From: Hydnum rufescens UP504 | Taxonomy: Eukaryota > Basidiomycota > Agaricomycetes > Cantharellales > Hydnaceae | Direction: 5' to 3' | Length of the DNA: 63,857 nt | NCBI GenBank assembly: GCA_014904985.1 | Contig: MU129053.1 | Location: 9,344 to 73,200 of the forward strand | Shown here: positions 46,233-58,155 of the stretch, in pieces | How the letters are laid out: each line of letters starts with the position of its first letter | Numbering within the stretch: the stretch's first letter is position 1 | Notes under the pieces: generated by a model | What the model saw: the letters and a program-made list of their open reading frames with translations, nothing else | Told to the model about the DNA's origin: nothing | Database searches by the model: none | Program-made: the position numbers and the translations under genes

Positions 46233-49148
46233 TGTTATATAATCATTCCTGAATAGTATCCAATCACATAATAACATGTTTCCTATTTAAAAAATGCCCA
46301 AATGCAGTAATTGGATGAAATACATCCAAAAAATATTTAGCCATCCAGCCCAATGGGGACCAGGACCAGGGGGAGGTGCCTGGGATAGATGGATGGACAC
46401 CTAGGGACCTTGACACAGTGAAAAAACCAGGCCCAGGGCCATTGGTTAGTGCCTGAAACAATGAGAACAGTAAAAACAGCACTGGAACCACTGGATATTA
46501 CTGGAAACTAAGTGCTTGGCCAATCAGTTTGAAATTTATCACATGATTATAGACTATTAGGACGCAAATCATATTAAACTTTCAGCTTGATCCATGCATT
46601 ACTTATGGAGATATCAGCCAAACAAGTCTGGACATTGAAAATTGATTTACTCCCCCCACAGTCAAGATATGAACTTGAAATTTTACACAGAGTATAGTCA
46701 TATAATGGACTATATTTATACAAAAAATCAGCCCAATAAGTTGAGTTTGAGACATTCAACTCCCTTGGCAGGCAGAAAGAGAAAAAACCCCACCATAAAT
46801 GTGAATCCCCCCACATTGGGCCCAAAATAGGTGGAATTGACCTGTAATATTATGATACAGACTATATCCAAAAATGGAATGAATTGGATGTGTGGAAGTG
46901 GCTGAAATTGAGGGGGAGGGGGGGGAAAATCAAAAGTGAATTACACAAGATGTAGAGCAGGGATGGATCTGATATTATGTCACTAGGTAATATGTATATG
47001 TGGAGTTCATATACAAAATACCAGCCTAACCAGACTTCATTTAGGCATTGCTCCACATCATCCCCCCCTAACTCACAATTTCCCCCCCCAGGGCCTTCCA
47101 TCCATGCCATTACCCTGAAAATTCACAGTTGGCTCATCCAAACACATTCATAACATTCCTCAAGATTTCAGATTTCTTACTGCAATGTCAGACCTTGCAG
47201 AATATTTTCAAGTTTCACTGTAATACACCCTCCAGTGGGGGCACTTCTAGCACTCCAATCACTGTGATTTTTTGTAAGCCACACCTGGTCACCATTGGAG
47301 GCTCAGGTGCAAAATTTCAGCCCATTCTAAGCACTTCTGGAATTGGTCACATGACCCAGATCTTCCCCTCCCCCTGCTTCACTCAGTGATCCAATTTGCA
47401 TGGTCTTTGTGGCCATTTGTAGTATTAGTGAGTGACACCCCATGATTCCAATTTGAAGACATTCCATGGAATATTCATCGAGTTATTCAAGAAACATTCC
47501 AGATCAATTCAATTTGAGGTCAGAACCACAGTAAATTTCACTACATACCATACCTCTAACCCCCCAAATTGAATAGATCTAGAATATTTCTTGAATAACT
47601 CAATCAATATTGCATGGAATGTTCTGAAATTTGAATCATACACTGTTACATACTACTACTACAGATAGCAACAACTTTCATACAGATTGGATCACTGAGT
47701 GAAGCAGGGGGAGGCAAGGATCTTGGTTATGTGACCAATGTCAAAAGTGCTTAGAATGGGCTGAAATTTTGGGCCTGAGCCTCAAATGGTGACCAGCTGT
47801 GGCCTACAAAAAATGGGAGTGATTGGAGCTCTGGAAGTGCCCCAATTGGAGGGGGTATGTCAGTGAAACTTGAAAATATTATGGAAACTCTCACACTGGA
47901 GTCATGAATCTGAAATTTTGGGGGATGTTATAAATGTATTTGGATGACCCAAGGGTGAATTTTCAGGGCCATTGCATGGATGGAAGGCTCTGGGGAGGAA
48001 ATTGTTGTTTTGGGGGGAGTGCTGTGGAGCAGTGCCTAAATGGAGTCCAGTTAGACTTATATTTGGTATGTGTACTCCCTATATATGTGCTAGACTAGTT
48101 GTATAATATCAGAGCCATGCCTGCTCTACATTTTATGTAATTTCCTTTTGACCTTCCTCCCCCTCCCCCTCAATTTCAGGCACTTCCACACATCCAATTC
48201 ATTCTATTTTTGGATATAGTTAGGGTCATACTGATCAAAGCTTATTCCACCTAGGTTAGGCCTGAGGTGGAGTGGCTCACATTCATGGTAGGGTTTTGTT
48301 CCCATTTTTCCTGCTAAGGGAGTGGCATGCCTAAATGTAAACTAAAAAAGCTGATTTTTGGCACATATGTAGTTCATCATATGGCCATACCCCATGTAGA
48401 ATTTCAAGTTCATATCCTGTCTGTAGGGGGAGTAAATTAATTTTCAATGTTCAAACCTGTTTGGCCCATAACTCCATAACTAGTGGATGGGTATGGCTGA
48501 AATTTTGATATGATTTTCACCTAAGCAGCTTATAGTCATGTGACAATTTTCAGAAGAATCTGCACAGTGGTTCTTTTTCAGAAATTTCCAGTGGTTCTGG
48601 TACTGCCTGTCCAGTTCACTGCCTTAACCTGGATGGATTGTAATAATCTTTGCCACATCATCAGTACACTATATTTTCATGCTCCCTGTAAATTTTCAAG
48701 TCCCCAGCTATTCTATGGGAGGAGAAAATCAATTTTCAATATCCAAACCTGTTTGCCTCATATCTCAATAAATAATGCATGGATTTGGCTGAAATTGTAA
48801 TATGGTTTGCACCCAGATAGTCTCTAATCATGTGCCAAATTTTAGACCAATCTGTTCAGCTCTTAGATTCCAGCAACTTCTAGTGGTTCCAGAGCTGTTC
48901 TTCCTGCCCTCATTGTTTCAGGGATTAGCCATTGGCCCTGGGCCTGAATTTTTCACTTTATCAGGGTCCACAGGGGTCCATCCATCCATCCCATGCACCT
49001 CCCCCTGGTCCTGGGCCCCCATTGGGCTGGATGCCTAAATATTCTTTGGATGTACTTCATTTAATTTCTGCATTTTGGCATTTTTTAAAGATAGGGTACA
49101 TGTATTATGTAACTGGATATCATTTAGGAATAATTACATAATATTTGT
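46233..49148. repeat. Giant palindrome, about 2.9 kb
   Basis: The left arm 46233-47517 and the right arm 47565-49148 are reverse complements over nearly their whole length, around a loop of about 47 bp. Examples are CCCAATGGGGACCAGGACCA (46360) against the complement at 49000, and CACTGAGTGA near 47385 and 47694. The arms are roughly 80-85% identical by eye. The right arm is longer because a segment of about 290 bp is repeated there (about 48425-48620 and 48710-48915). No coding frame is shared. It is a foldback-type element or an old inverted duplication. Confidence 0.8.
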
Positions 49149-49440
49149 ACTAAACTCAGACCCAAGTTACCTGCCTAGACTTGCTTAGGCACACAATTAG
49201 ACACCTCCTGGTGATGGTCAACTGTTTTAATTTATCCACACTGCATACTAAGCCCTCATGGACACACCATGAAACTCTAATGAGATATAGCAAGCTCTAG
49301 ACATGACTTGACACAGCTGATTTAGGCATGCCTAAATCAACTGCAGGGTGCCCATCAAGTCATTGTAAAACCCCTGGAGCAGCACCTGACTCTACACATC
49401 ACTAGACCTCACTGATTTAGGCATGTCTAAATCAACCCTG
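49149..49440. other. Spacer with two TGATTTAGGCA palindromes
   Basis: TGATTTAGGCATGCCTAAATCA (22 bp, perfect palindrome, split here as TGATTTAGGCA + TGCCTAAATCA) lies at 49318-49339. A one-mismatch copy is at 49413-49434, 95 bp later. Flanking ACACATCACTAGAC-like sequence is also repeated. The chromovirus inserted six bases after the second palindrome. Confidence 0.6.
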
Positions 49441-49896
49441 TGTTACGAGTCGTACTTGTAACCTCACTTACGCACGAATAACCAAGCCAATCGCGCCATC
49501 ACGTGACCTTAACCCTTGCCGCCATTGTGCCTTCCTCTTTCAGCAATTCCTATTATATACATCCTTCCTTTATTCAACACCCCTTTATCCATAAAATCCT
49601 TTTGATCTCTAATAGTATAAGTAGTTACTTGATGTACACTCGCTCTTTAGAAGATCGAGAATATATTGTCAACCGATTGAATTCCACTCTCACGATCTCA
49701 GTTATCGCTCGCGACTCTCATCTTAAAACCTTCGTCTATTAAGTCTCAAGAAGCCAGTCTTCCTCGTACGTACTCGTCTTTCGTGACTTACGTAATCCCC
49801 ACTTCGTGACCCCCTCGTCAATCACCTTAAGGGCATTTCCTTGTATTCGTCTCGATTACGTCATCGTATCTTTCGCCTCGAGTACAACCCTTAACA
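49441..49896 (+). repeat. Chromovirus 5' LTR (456 bp)
   Basis: TGTTACGAG..CCCTTAACA. It differs from the 3' LTR at 12 bases, all transitions at CpG sites, plus one 1-bp indel in a C run. Confidence 0.92.
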
Positions 49897-49938
49897 GTAT
49901 TCTCGATCTAAATAACCGACTTCCTTGAAAGACTCAAT

Positions 49939-51483
49939 ATGCCCTCCACTCGACGAAACCCACACCCACAACCAGTCGCCGATGACTATCGCGACGACAC
50001 AGCCACCATCGAATCCACTTCCGCCCTCTCCTCTCCAATCGTCCTCGAGGCGCCAATCACCCCTCGGACGACGTATCCCACAATACAAACACCACCCAAC
50101 TCGACAGCAAGGTCCGCACATGGGAAACCCTCCCAGCGCCACATCAACTTCGAGCACCGAGACAATGCTCCTGCGCATGCTGCAACAAATGCAGGCAGAC
50201 CTAGCACGCAGCAGCAGATACAAGCGGAAATGGCACGCACCAACGCCCAGATGAACGCTCGCCTCGAAGAACTCGCGAACGAAAACCGGGAACTGCGCAA
50301 TGAAGTCGCGCACCGCAATTCGCGGTCACCCACCCTCGACGCAAATACGCGACTGAGACAAGTAGTCTCGCCCGCAGCGCACAACTCGCAATTCGCACCC
50401 CGCACCCACACTCGAAGCCCTCACTTCGAGCCCCAAACCTACCCTGAGGAAAACAATGAGTTTTCACCTCAAAACCTCGACAACACACCGCGAGGCAATT
50501 CAGTCACGTACGCACCACCTAGCAACATCGCGCAACCAACTCCGCAATGCGCGATGTTCGAGGATGCGCACTCCACCCCCCCACACCTGGGCTCTGCGTT
50601 CAGGGCCCCAACTCCAGGCATGGACCATCGAGGAACCAAACTCGAACACCTCCCCACCACTCCGCGATACCGCGAAACAGCGACAATTGCCCAACCCTCC
50701 GCGCCATCGGGACACGCACTTCGCGAACCCAAAATCAAAGAGCCGGAGATGTTCTCGGGGCATGACCCCTCTAAACTATACAGATTCCTTGCGCACTGCA
50801 AAATGGCGTTCTGATCGCAACCGTCGCGATTCATGCTAGAGAGCGCACGCATCATCTGGGCTGGATCGTATCTCATGGATACAGCAAGGCAATGGTTCCA
50901 ACGCCTCATCATGGAGACAGAGGAATCCCCCACACTCTCCAGCTGGATGCTCTTCGAGGAAGAGCTCCACACCTACTTCGGAGACCCAGACGAGGTCGCG
51001 ACTCAAGAGCGAAAACTACGTGCGCTCAAGATGAACGACAACCACCGCATCCTCCGCTACATCAACCAGTTCAAGGAAGTAGCGAGCCTCACCAGATGGA
51101 ATGACGACGCACTCCGCTCGCAGTTCTACCAAGGCTTACCGAACCGTCTACAAGATGACATCTCGCGAGACGGCAAGCCCGCGAAACTCCAAGGCATGTA
51201 CCAAGCCACGCTAAGATTTGATGGCTGGTATTGGGAACGCCAAGAGGAACTTAAAACCACGAGGACCTCAGATCGCGGCACACAACCCCGCACCGCGAAC
51301 CCTGCATCATCGACATCCCCTTCATCCTCGACAAACCCCCCACGCGACCCGAAAGTTCACAAGTCTAATGGCGCGCTCACCGAAGAGGAAAAGGAACGAC
51401 GAAGACGCGAAAAGCTCTGCGCATACTGTGGGAATAACGACCATGCAGTAGATAGTTGCCCCAGTCGTCGCAACGTACCATGA
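49939..51483 (+). pseudogene. Chromovirus Gag, one internal TGA
   Basis: A Pro/Thr/Ser-rich N-terminal third with a Gln/Glu-rich coiled stretch (ELANENRELRNEVAHR), then the retroviral Gag core (TARQWFQRLIMETEESPTLSSW split around TYFGDPDEVATQERKLRAL, YINQFKEVASLTRWND). A C-terminal zinc knuckle CAYCGNNDHAVDSC lies at about 51418-51460. A TGA at 50812-50814 interrupts it in the context TTCTGATCG, one transition from CGA. Otherwise the frame is open. Confidence 0.82.
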
Positions 51484-54400
51484 ACTGCGACGACACCGGC
51501 CGCGACGTCCACCAGTACCAGCAGCACAACCGCGACAGCAACGTCGCACACCCCAGTAGCTCGCGCTACGTTCACCTTCTCAGGAGGTCCCAGCACAACA
51601 GGGGAACCTCGCATCACTGAGATCTCATCATCACCCCCCCCGATGGAACCGCTCATTTAAGAGCCACCATCTCTTCCCTCTCCCCATCGTCATTCATCAT
51701 GATGGTCTCAATCCCCCTCCTCTTGGACAGCCCCATCTCGGCACTCGTCGACTGCGGCGCCTCTGAAAACTTCATTGATGCATCGCGAGTACAGAACTCA
51801 CGCGCCGCGCCGCACCATCATCGTTTGGCGACACCACACCCCTTGCGATTATTCGACAGATCGATCACAAACAACCTTGAGTGTATAGTTACACTCCCAG
51901 TCACTTTCGCGAACTCGTTGCAACAAAAAATTGAGTTCGTCAAATCGCAACTCCACTCCTCAACTCCCGTCGTACTGGGACTCCCATGGTTGTGACAAGT
52001 CAATCCACAAATCTCGTGGGCCGAAATGCGGATCGAGCACATGGCGCACCACTCGAAACTTGTAATGACGCCATTAAGCATCGACGTCATCGCAATGACC
52101 GCCTCGACCCCAGAATCGACAACCATGAACCCCCCAGCTCACAGCATCACAATTGAAGTCTACGAAGCCGAAGACTTCATTCAAGCAGCCAGTGACGATA
52201 GCGCGACACTCTACGCATGCGTCGTCACCAATCCAACCCACGCACGAACAGCATCAGTGGTTCGCGACACTCCCCCCACCTCTGCGTTACCCGAATCAAT
52301 CCCCATCAAAGAACGCCAAGACCTTGCACAACGACTCCCCCTGGAATACCACGAATTCCACGACGTCTTCACCGGTACAGCGGCCAGCTATCTACCGCCG
52401 CATCGCAAGTATGACCTTCGATTCGATATCGAAGAAGGACGCGAAGTACCGCGAGGCCCATATACCCAATGTCAGAAAGCGAACTCGCAGCACTACACGA
52501 GTTCATTGACGAATTCCTTGCAAAAGGATTCATACGCCCTTCGACCTCCCCGCAGGCGCGCCAATCCTCTTCACGAAAAAGAAAGGTGGCGGGCTTCGCC
52601 TTTGCGTTGATTATCGAGCACTCAATCGCATCACGAAAAAGAGTCGCTACCCATCCCCCTCATCAACGACCTCCTCGATCGCCTTTGCAGCGCTACGATC
52701 TATACGAAAATCAATCTTCGCGATGGCTACTACAACATCAGAGTTGCCAAAGGACACGAGTGGCTCACATCATTTCGTACACGGTACGGTGCCTATGAGT
52801 GGCTCGTAATGCCAATGGGAGCAGCCAACTCCCCAGCGCAGTTCCAGTATTTCATGAACGACTCGTTCCAGGATATGGTGGATCTGTTCATCATCGTATA
52901 TCTCGATGACATCCTCATTTTCTCCAATTCGCGAGAAGAACACCGCAAACATGTTCGCCGTGTACTACAACGACTCCGCGAAAGAAACCTTTGCGCCAAG
53001 ATCTCGAAGTGCACCTTCCACACAGACACTATCGAGTACCTCGGCTTCATCATCACCCCCTCTGGCGTCCAGATGGACCCTACGAAATTCGACGTGATTC
53101 TAAGTTGGCCCGCGCCCACCTCAGTAAAAGAAGTCCAGTCATTCTTAGGCTTCGTGAACTTCTACTGCCGCTTCATCGCGACCTACTCAGACCTCACGCA
53201 CCCCTTAATCCGTCTCACAAAAAAAGACGAAACCTTCGCATGGAACGACAAGACCCAACGAGCTTTCGAAAGCATCAAAAACGCCTTCGTATCAGCCCCT
53301 GTCCTCCGCCACTTCGACCCTGAATTACGCATCATCGTAGAAACTGATGCGTCTGACTATGCCATTGCCGCGATCTTGTCACAAATCGACGAGAACAACG
53401 AAGTTCGACCTGTCGCGTTCCGCTCGCGATCAATGCAAAGCACAGAACTAAACTACGACATCCACAACAAGGAACTCCTCGCAATCTTCGACGCCTTTGG
53501 CGCCTGGCGAGCGTATCTCGAAGGAGCCGCGCACACGGTTTCCGTCATCACGGATCACAAAAACTTGGAGTACTTCACCTCCACGAAACTCCTCACTCGT
53601 CGACAGGCGCGATGGTCAGAATACCTCTCCTCCTTCGACTACATCATCATCTATCGACCAGGATGACTAGGAGGAAAACCAGACGCCCTCACAAGACGCC
53701 CTGACGTTTATCCACCCGAACGAAACGAGGTATATGCAACTGCGAACCCGCAAAACCTTCAAACGATCATTCGCGATGCCAAACCCCTCGACTCGGACAC
53801 AGCTCTTAGCGCATACTTAAGAGCGACCCTCGACGATCACCCTCTCGACTCCGAAACGACTCTCACACTGATTCGCAAAGGCACTCGCGACGACACCCTC
53901 GCAACGCAAGTGCATGAACGCATCGAGACCAACAAAGACGACTCGTCAGCCCCCCCCACCTTCTTCTCCCTCGCAGAGGACACGACATTGCTACTACACA
54001 AAGGACGTGTCTACGTCCCCGACTATCACGATCTCCGCCTTGACATTCTTCGCGCTTCGCACGACCACCTCCTCGTGGGCCACCCAGGCATTCACAAAAC
54101 CATCTGTCTTATTACGCGGAAATACTACTGGCCAGGACTAACGAAAACGGTCAAGGCATACATACGATCTTGCGTTGTATGCGCTCGCGCGAAATCCTCG
54201 CACCACGCCGCATATGGCCCCCTCAAATTCCTCTCCATTGCTGATCGACCCTGGAACTCGATCGCGATGGACTTCATCACCGGACTCCCACCCTCCTCCT
54301 CATTCGACTCCATCCTCGTTATCGTCGACCGATTCACGAAGATGGGTCTCTTTATCCCCACGATCGCGACACTTCCCACAGAAGGACTCGCTGACCTAAT

Positions 54401-55354
54401 CATCAATTGGGTCATATCCAAACACGGTACACCCGCCGACATTGTCTCAGATCAAGGCTCACTTTTCATTTCCAACTTCTGGAAATCGCTCGCAAAGAGA
54501 CTCGGCATCAAACTCAACCTCTCGACCACGTATCACCCCGAGACCGATGGCCAAACCGAGCGCCTGAACCAAATCCTCGAGCAGTACTTACGAATTTACG
54601 TCGACTACCTGCAAGACGACTGGGCGCTACTCCTCCCCCTCGCAGAGTTCGCATACAACAACGCAGAGCACTCCGCGACGAACGTAACACCCTTCTTCAC
54701 GAACAAAGGCTTTCACCCCAACCTCGAGATCAATATCGAAGCAGTGCCTTCGAACGAGGCCAATCAAGCCGCGCTTGACCTTTGCGACGTACACAAGTAC
54801 GTTCGTGACCAACTCGCAATCACACAACAACAAAACGAACAGCAAGTAGCTGGATCGCGACCTCCTTTCCCCACCCTCAACATTGGCGATCAAGTATGGC
54901 TTGACACGCGCAACATTAAAACAAAGCGACCATCGAAGAAACTGGACCACAAGAAACTCGGTCCCTTCCCAGTCACCGAGAAAGTTTCAACACACGCATA
55001 TCGCCTTGGCCTCCCTCGCACCATGAACCAAATCCACAACGTCTTCCATGTGCGACTACTCGAGCCCGCTCACCCGATCCCTTCCCCAATCGCACCCAAC
55101 CACCTCCCCCACCTGTCGAAATTGACGGCAAACTTGAATACGAAATCGCAGAAATCATCAACAGCAAGACCGATCGCCGCCGTCGCGGTAACGGCTTAAT
55201 CTATCGCGTACGATGGTCCGGCTACGAGCACACCAACGACGAGTTCAGCTGGCTCCCAGCAGCAGAACTCGCCAATGCTCACGAAGCAGTAATGGACTTC
55301 CATCGCGCACACCCCGAAAAACCAGGACGAGAAGTACTCGACCTAGCAGTATAA
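51484..55354 (+). pseudogene. Chromovirus Pol with chromodomain, a few stops and frameshifts
   Basis: The protease site ALVDCGASENFID keeps its Asp. Reverse transcriptase contains IVYLDDILIFS (intact) after a stretch with at least two 1-bp losses (about 52545 and 52650). RNase H has ETDASDYAIAAIL and IHNKELLAI. Integrase has HHCC (HDHLLVGHPGIH, CVVCARAK), then MDFITGLP, VSDQGS and TDGQTERLNQ for the DDE triad. A chromodomain (YEIAEIINSK..YRVRWSGYEHTNDEFSWLP) ends the frame after a shift near 55095. TGA codons stand at 51993-51995 and 53664-53666 in place of expected Arg. Chromodomains steer integration to methylated-histone chromatin. Confidence 0.85.
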
Positions 55355-55369
55355 ATTGCGACAATCACA

Positions 55370-55580
55370 ACACCGCGCTTTCGTGAACATATCTCTCTTC
55401 CGCTCTCCACATCTCTCTATCTCTCTTCCTCTCCCCACATCTCTCTATCTCTCTTCCTCTCACCATATCTCTCCCACACATCTCAATCACTCTGATGTTC
55501 TTGACTTCCTCTTATTTCTTACTCTCATCCTTTCTGCACCCTTTTCCTTTTCCTTTTCCTTTTCTTCTTACCTGTTAAAA
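55370..55580. repeat. Pyrimidine-rich simple repeat
   Basis: ATCTCTCTATCTCTCTTCC units followed by repeated CCTTTT between the pol stop and the antisense gene. It separates the two transcription units and may act as a 3' end region for both. Confidence 0.6.
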
Positions 55581-55632
55581 CTCCAGTTTACTCCCCTCAG
55601 ACGGTCAGAAAACAAATGAAAATTTTAATTTT

Positions 55633-56747
55633 TTACTTGTTGTTCCCCAACTCACACTGCTCGCTCGCGATCTCCCGACCCGCCTCGGCATAAGCCACGA
55701 CATCCCCCCATCGCTGTCGCACACCACGCGCGACACTCGCCCGCGACTTCGCAACAGCCAACCCCCGCTCCAACTCCCGCACCCTCACCTCCTCCAGCTC
55801 CACGGCCGCGGACACCTCCACAGCGGCCCATCGCGCGAGCACCGCGCATTGCGCCAACTCGGGCGTCAGGTCGTCGGCCCACGTCTCCTTGGTGCGCTTC
55901 AAGAGACTCTCAACCCACAGAAGCAAGTCGCCTGCGGAGAGCTCAGGCGCAGCCCCAGGCACCCCCCCAGGCACTTCCTCCTCAACCCCCTCCGCAGGAG
56001 AAGGCGAACCCTTCGACTCAGGCGATGCAATGCGTCATCGCCTGGAAGCGCGCGAAGGCTCCTTGCCGCCCTCAGCAACCCGCTTCAAGTGCCGATGACC
56101 CACCAGCACCAGGGAACACTTCTTGTTCCGCTTCGCGCATGCCTGGCAGCGAAAACGAGGACTGGACACGCACAAAGGTTCCTCCCCCTTCTTACCACCG
56201 GCCACCCATCGAGCGTGCACAGATGAGCACCAATCGCACTAAAAAAAAAAAACACCAAGTCAGCGACATCGAGACTTCAAAAAATCGCACTCACCATCGA
56301 GGATCCCTCATCCTCGCCCAACATGATAGGCACATCTCTCGATGCACCCCTCGGCACCTCCGCCACGGCTGCGCGCCGAGCAGCATCCTCGGCCTCGTGC
56401 CGCGCCTCAGTGTCGAGACGACGCGCCTCCTCTAAAGCGCACACCACCGCCTCTTCCTGGGCATGATGAACGCCCACGTCGTTCTCGATCCGCTCGACAC
56501 GCAGACGCCAAGCCGCAAGGGCCAAACCCATCTCCGGCATGAGAGGCGACACCTCGGGCATCTGACCTTGCAGATGCACCTGCCGCTTTACAAAAAATCA
56601 ACGCAACTCACAGAAAACAGAAAAAGTTTCATCACTTACCTCCCACTTCACCAACTCGACCTTCGCGGTCGCAACCGCCTCCTTGGTCTGGAGGATTTCC
56701 ATTGCCACCTTCGTCTTGATCAAAGAGAGAATAGCTTCGTCAGCCAT
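55633..56747 (-). pseudogene. Antisense three-exon zinc-cluster gene inside the chromovirus
   Basis: Exon 1 is 56747-56640 (36 codons), exon 2 56585-56295 (97 codons), and exon 3 starts at 56238. Introns of 54 and 56 bp have GTAAGT..AAAG and GTGAGT..TTTAG edges and lie in phase 0. The protein is an acidic/alanine-rich coiled coil (ILQTKEAVATAKVELVKWE, ALEEARRLDTEARHEAE). A cysteine cluster CDWC..C..CQACAKRNKKCS follows, near the start of exon 3. A TGA at 56035-56037, next to CGA codons, stops the frame after 200 codons. Beyond it the same frame stays open to 55633 with another coiled coil, so the ancestral protein was about 334 residues. This resembles the DNA- or nucleic-acid-binding zinc clusters of basidiomycete transposons. 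Its role is unknown. Confidence 0.65.
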
Positions 56748-56898
56748 ATCGATGATGATGGTACGGAATCAGAAGCGAAAGTGACAAACCTGCCCTTTAT
56801 AGTAACCACCACGGCAACCGCCGAAACCACCAAAAAACACCCACCTTGTAAAACTCGAGTTACGTGCTTCAAGGGCTTCGCGCTCAAAGGGGGGGTAC

Positions 56899-57353
56899 TG
56901 TTACGAGTCGTACTCGTAACCTCGCTTACGCACGAATAACCAAGCCAATCGCGCCATCACGTGACCTTAACCCTTGCCGCCATTGTGCCTTCCTCTTTCA
57001 GCAATTCCTATTATATACATCCTTCCTTTATTCAACACCCTTTATCCATAAAATCCTTTTGATCTCTAATAGTATAAGTAGTTACTTGATGTACACTCAC
57101 TCTTTAGAAGATCGAGAATATATTGTCAACCGATTGAATTCCACTCTCGCGATCTCAGTTATCGCTCGTGACTCTCATCTTAAAACCTTCGTCTATTAAG
57201 TCTCAAGAAGCTGGTCTTCCTCGTATGTACTCGTCTTTCGTGACTTACGTAATCCCCACTTCATGACCCCCTCGTCAATCGCCTTAAGGGCATTTCCTTG
57301 TATTCGTCTTGATTACGTCATCATATCTTTCGCCTCGAGTACAACCCTTAACA
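56899..57353 (+). repeat. Chromovirus 3' LTR (455 bp)
   Basis: TGTTACGAG..CCCTTAACA after the polypurine tract. Followed by CCCTG, the target duplication. Confidence 0.92.
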
Positions 57354-57369
57354 CCCTGGACAGGCCTCT

Positions 57370-57762
57370 TGTTAAGGGTTGTTTGTGGCTTGGGGAGGTG
57401 ATTATGTAATCAGGCCAAGGACAAACAGGAGTCCTTTAATATGATTGACAAAGAGGCTCACAAAGTGAGGATTACATAATGTCGTGGAAGATGAGAACAC
57501 AGAGGAATGAAGCAGCAGAACTGAATTCTCAGGGAGACTTGAGACAAAAGGAGGATTGGTGAGAAGAGACAATTACAGATACATATTTTCAATCTTCTAA
57601 GGAGCTAGAGTATGAGCAGTAGCTACTTATATACTAAGATCAAGGGAGGATTGGTAAGGGGATTATTAAGGACAGTGGAGGTGGATGTGTGGTGCTTATG
57701 TAGCAAGGCCACAAGGTCATGTGATGTGCTTATGTATGAGGTTATGAGTACAACTCATAACA
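57370..57762 (-). repeat. Solo LTR of the same family, CpG-decayed
   Basis: On the minus strand it reads TGTTATGAGTTGTACTCATAACC to CCCTTAACA, a CpG-depleted relative of the chromovirus LTR. A perfect 5-bp duplication CCTCT flanks it (57365-57369 and 57763-57767). There is no internal region, so it came from LTR-LTR recombination. It starts 12 bp after the target duplication of the younger element. Confidence 0.85.
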
Positions 57763-57823
57763 CCTCTTCAATTCAAAGTCAATAATTAAGCTCTAGACAT
57801 CATTAGACACCAGTGTTGCATTA

Positions 57824-58153
57824 GGGGGTTTCATGCACTGCAAATTCTTCCCAAATAGCTCTCAAATAGTGTAGCCAAATGAGATTTGAGAGTTTCCCAA
57901 AAACCAGTTTGAAAGTGATTTGAAAACTGATTTGGAGCTACTTGAGCTCCAAATCACTCTTCAAATTCCTCTCAAATCCATTTTTGAATTGTAAAGCTAA
58001 GATTTGGGCACTTTTGAAAAGGGATTTGGAGCTCAGGCAGCTCCAAATCAGTTTTCAAATCACTGGCACATCCATTTTTGAGAAACTCTCAAATCTCATT
58101 TGGCTACACTATTTGGGAGCTATTTGGGAAGAATTTGTGGTGTGTGAAACCCC
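57824..58153. mobile_element. MITE with about 70-bp inverted ends (330 bp)
   Basis: GGGGGTTTCA..CTCAAATAGTGTAGCCAAATGAG on the left matches the complement of the right end almost perfectly for about 70 bp (ATTTGGCTACACTATTTGGGAG..TGAAACCCC). TA flanks both sides (57822-57823 and 58154-58155), as for Tc1/mariner MITEs, although a 2-bp site is weak evidence. Inner inverted repeats (GATTTGGAGCT..AGCTCCAAATC) add further hairpins. Confidence 0.7.
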
Positions 58154-58155
58154 TA

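Larger units (their letters stand above)
49441..57353 (+). mobile_element. Chromovirus (Ty3/Gypsy) with antisense extra gene
   Basis: Two LTRs (49441-49896 and 56899-57353), a perfect 5-bp target duplication CCCTG (49436-49440 and 57354-57358), a polypurine tract AAAGGGGGGG at 56886-56895, and the order Gag, protease, reverse transcriptase, RNase H, integrase, chromodomain. About 1.5 kb between the pol stop (55352-55354) and the 3' LTR carries a spliced gene on the opposite strand. CpG content is high, unlike the flanks, so insertion is recent. Confidence 0.92.

Noticed and set aside
46233..49148. Several 60-86-codon frames inside the palindrome
   Set aside because: They are not kept between the two arms and have no recognisable domain.
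22195..49440. RIP (repeat-induced point mutation) as the cause of decay
   Set aside because: Classical RIP in ascomycetes targets CpA. Here the changes I could place are at CpG, which fits methylation-driven deamination better.
55356..55619. 87-codon frame in the pyrimidine tract
   Set aside because: Low-complexity Ser/Leu translation of a simple repeat.
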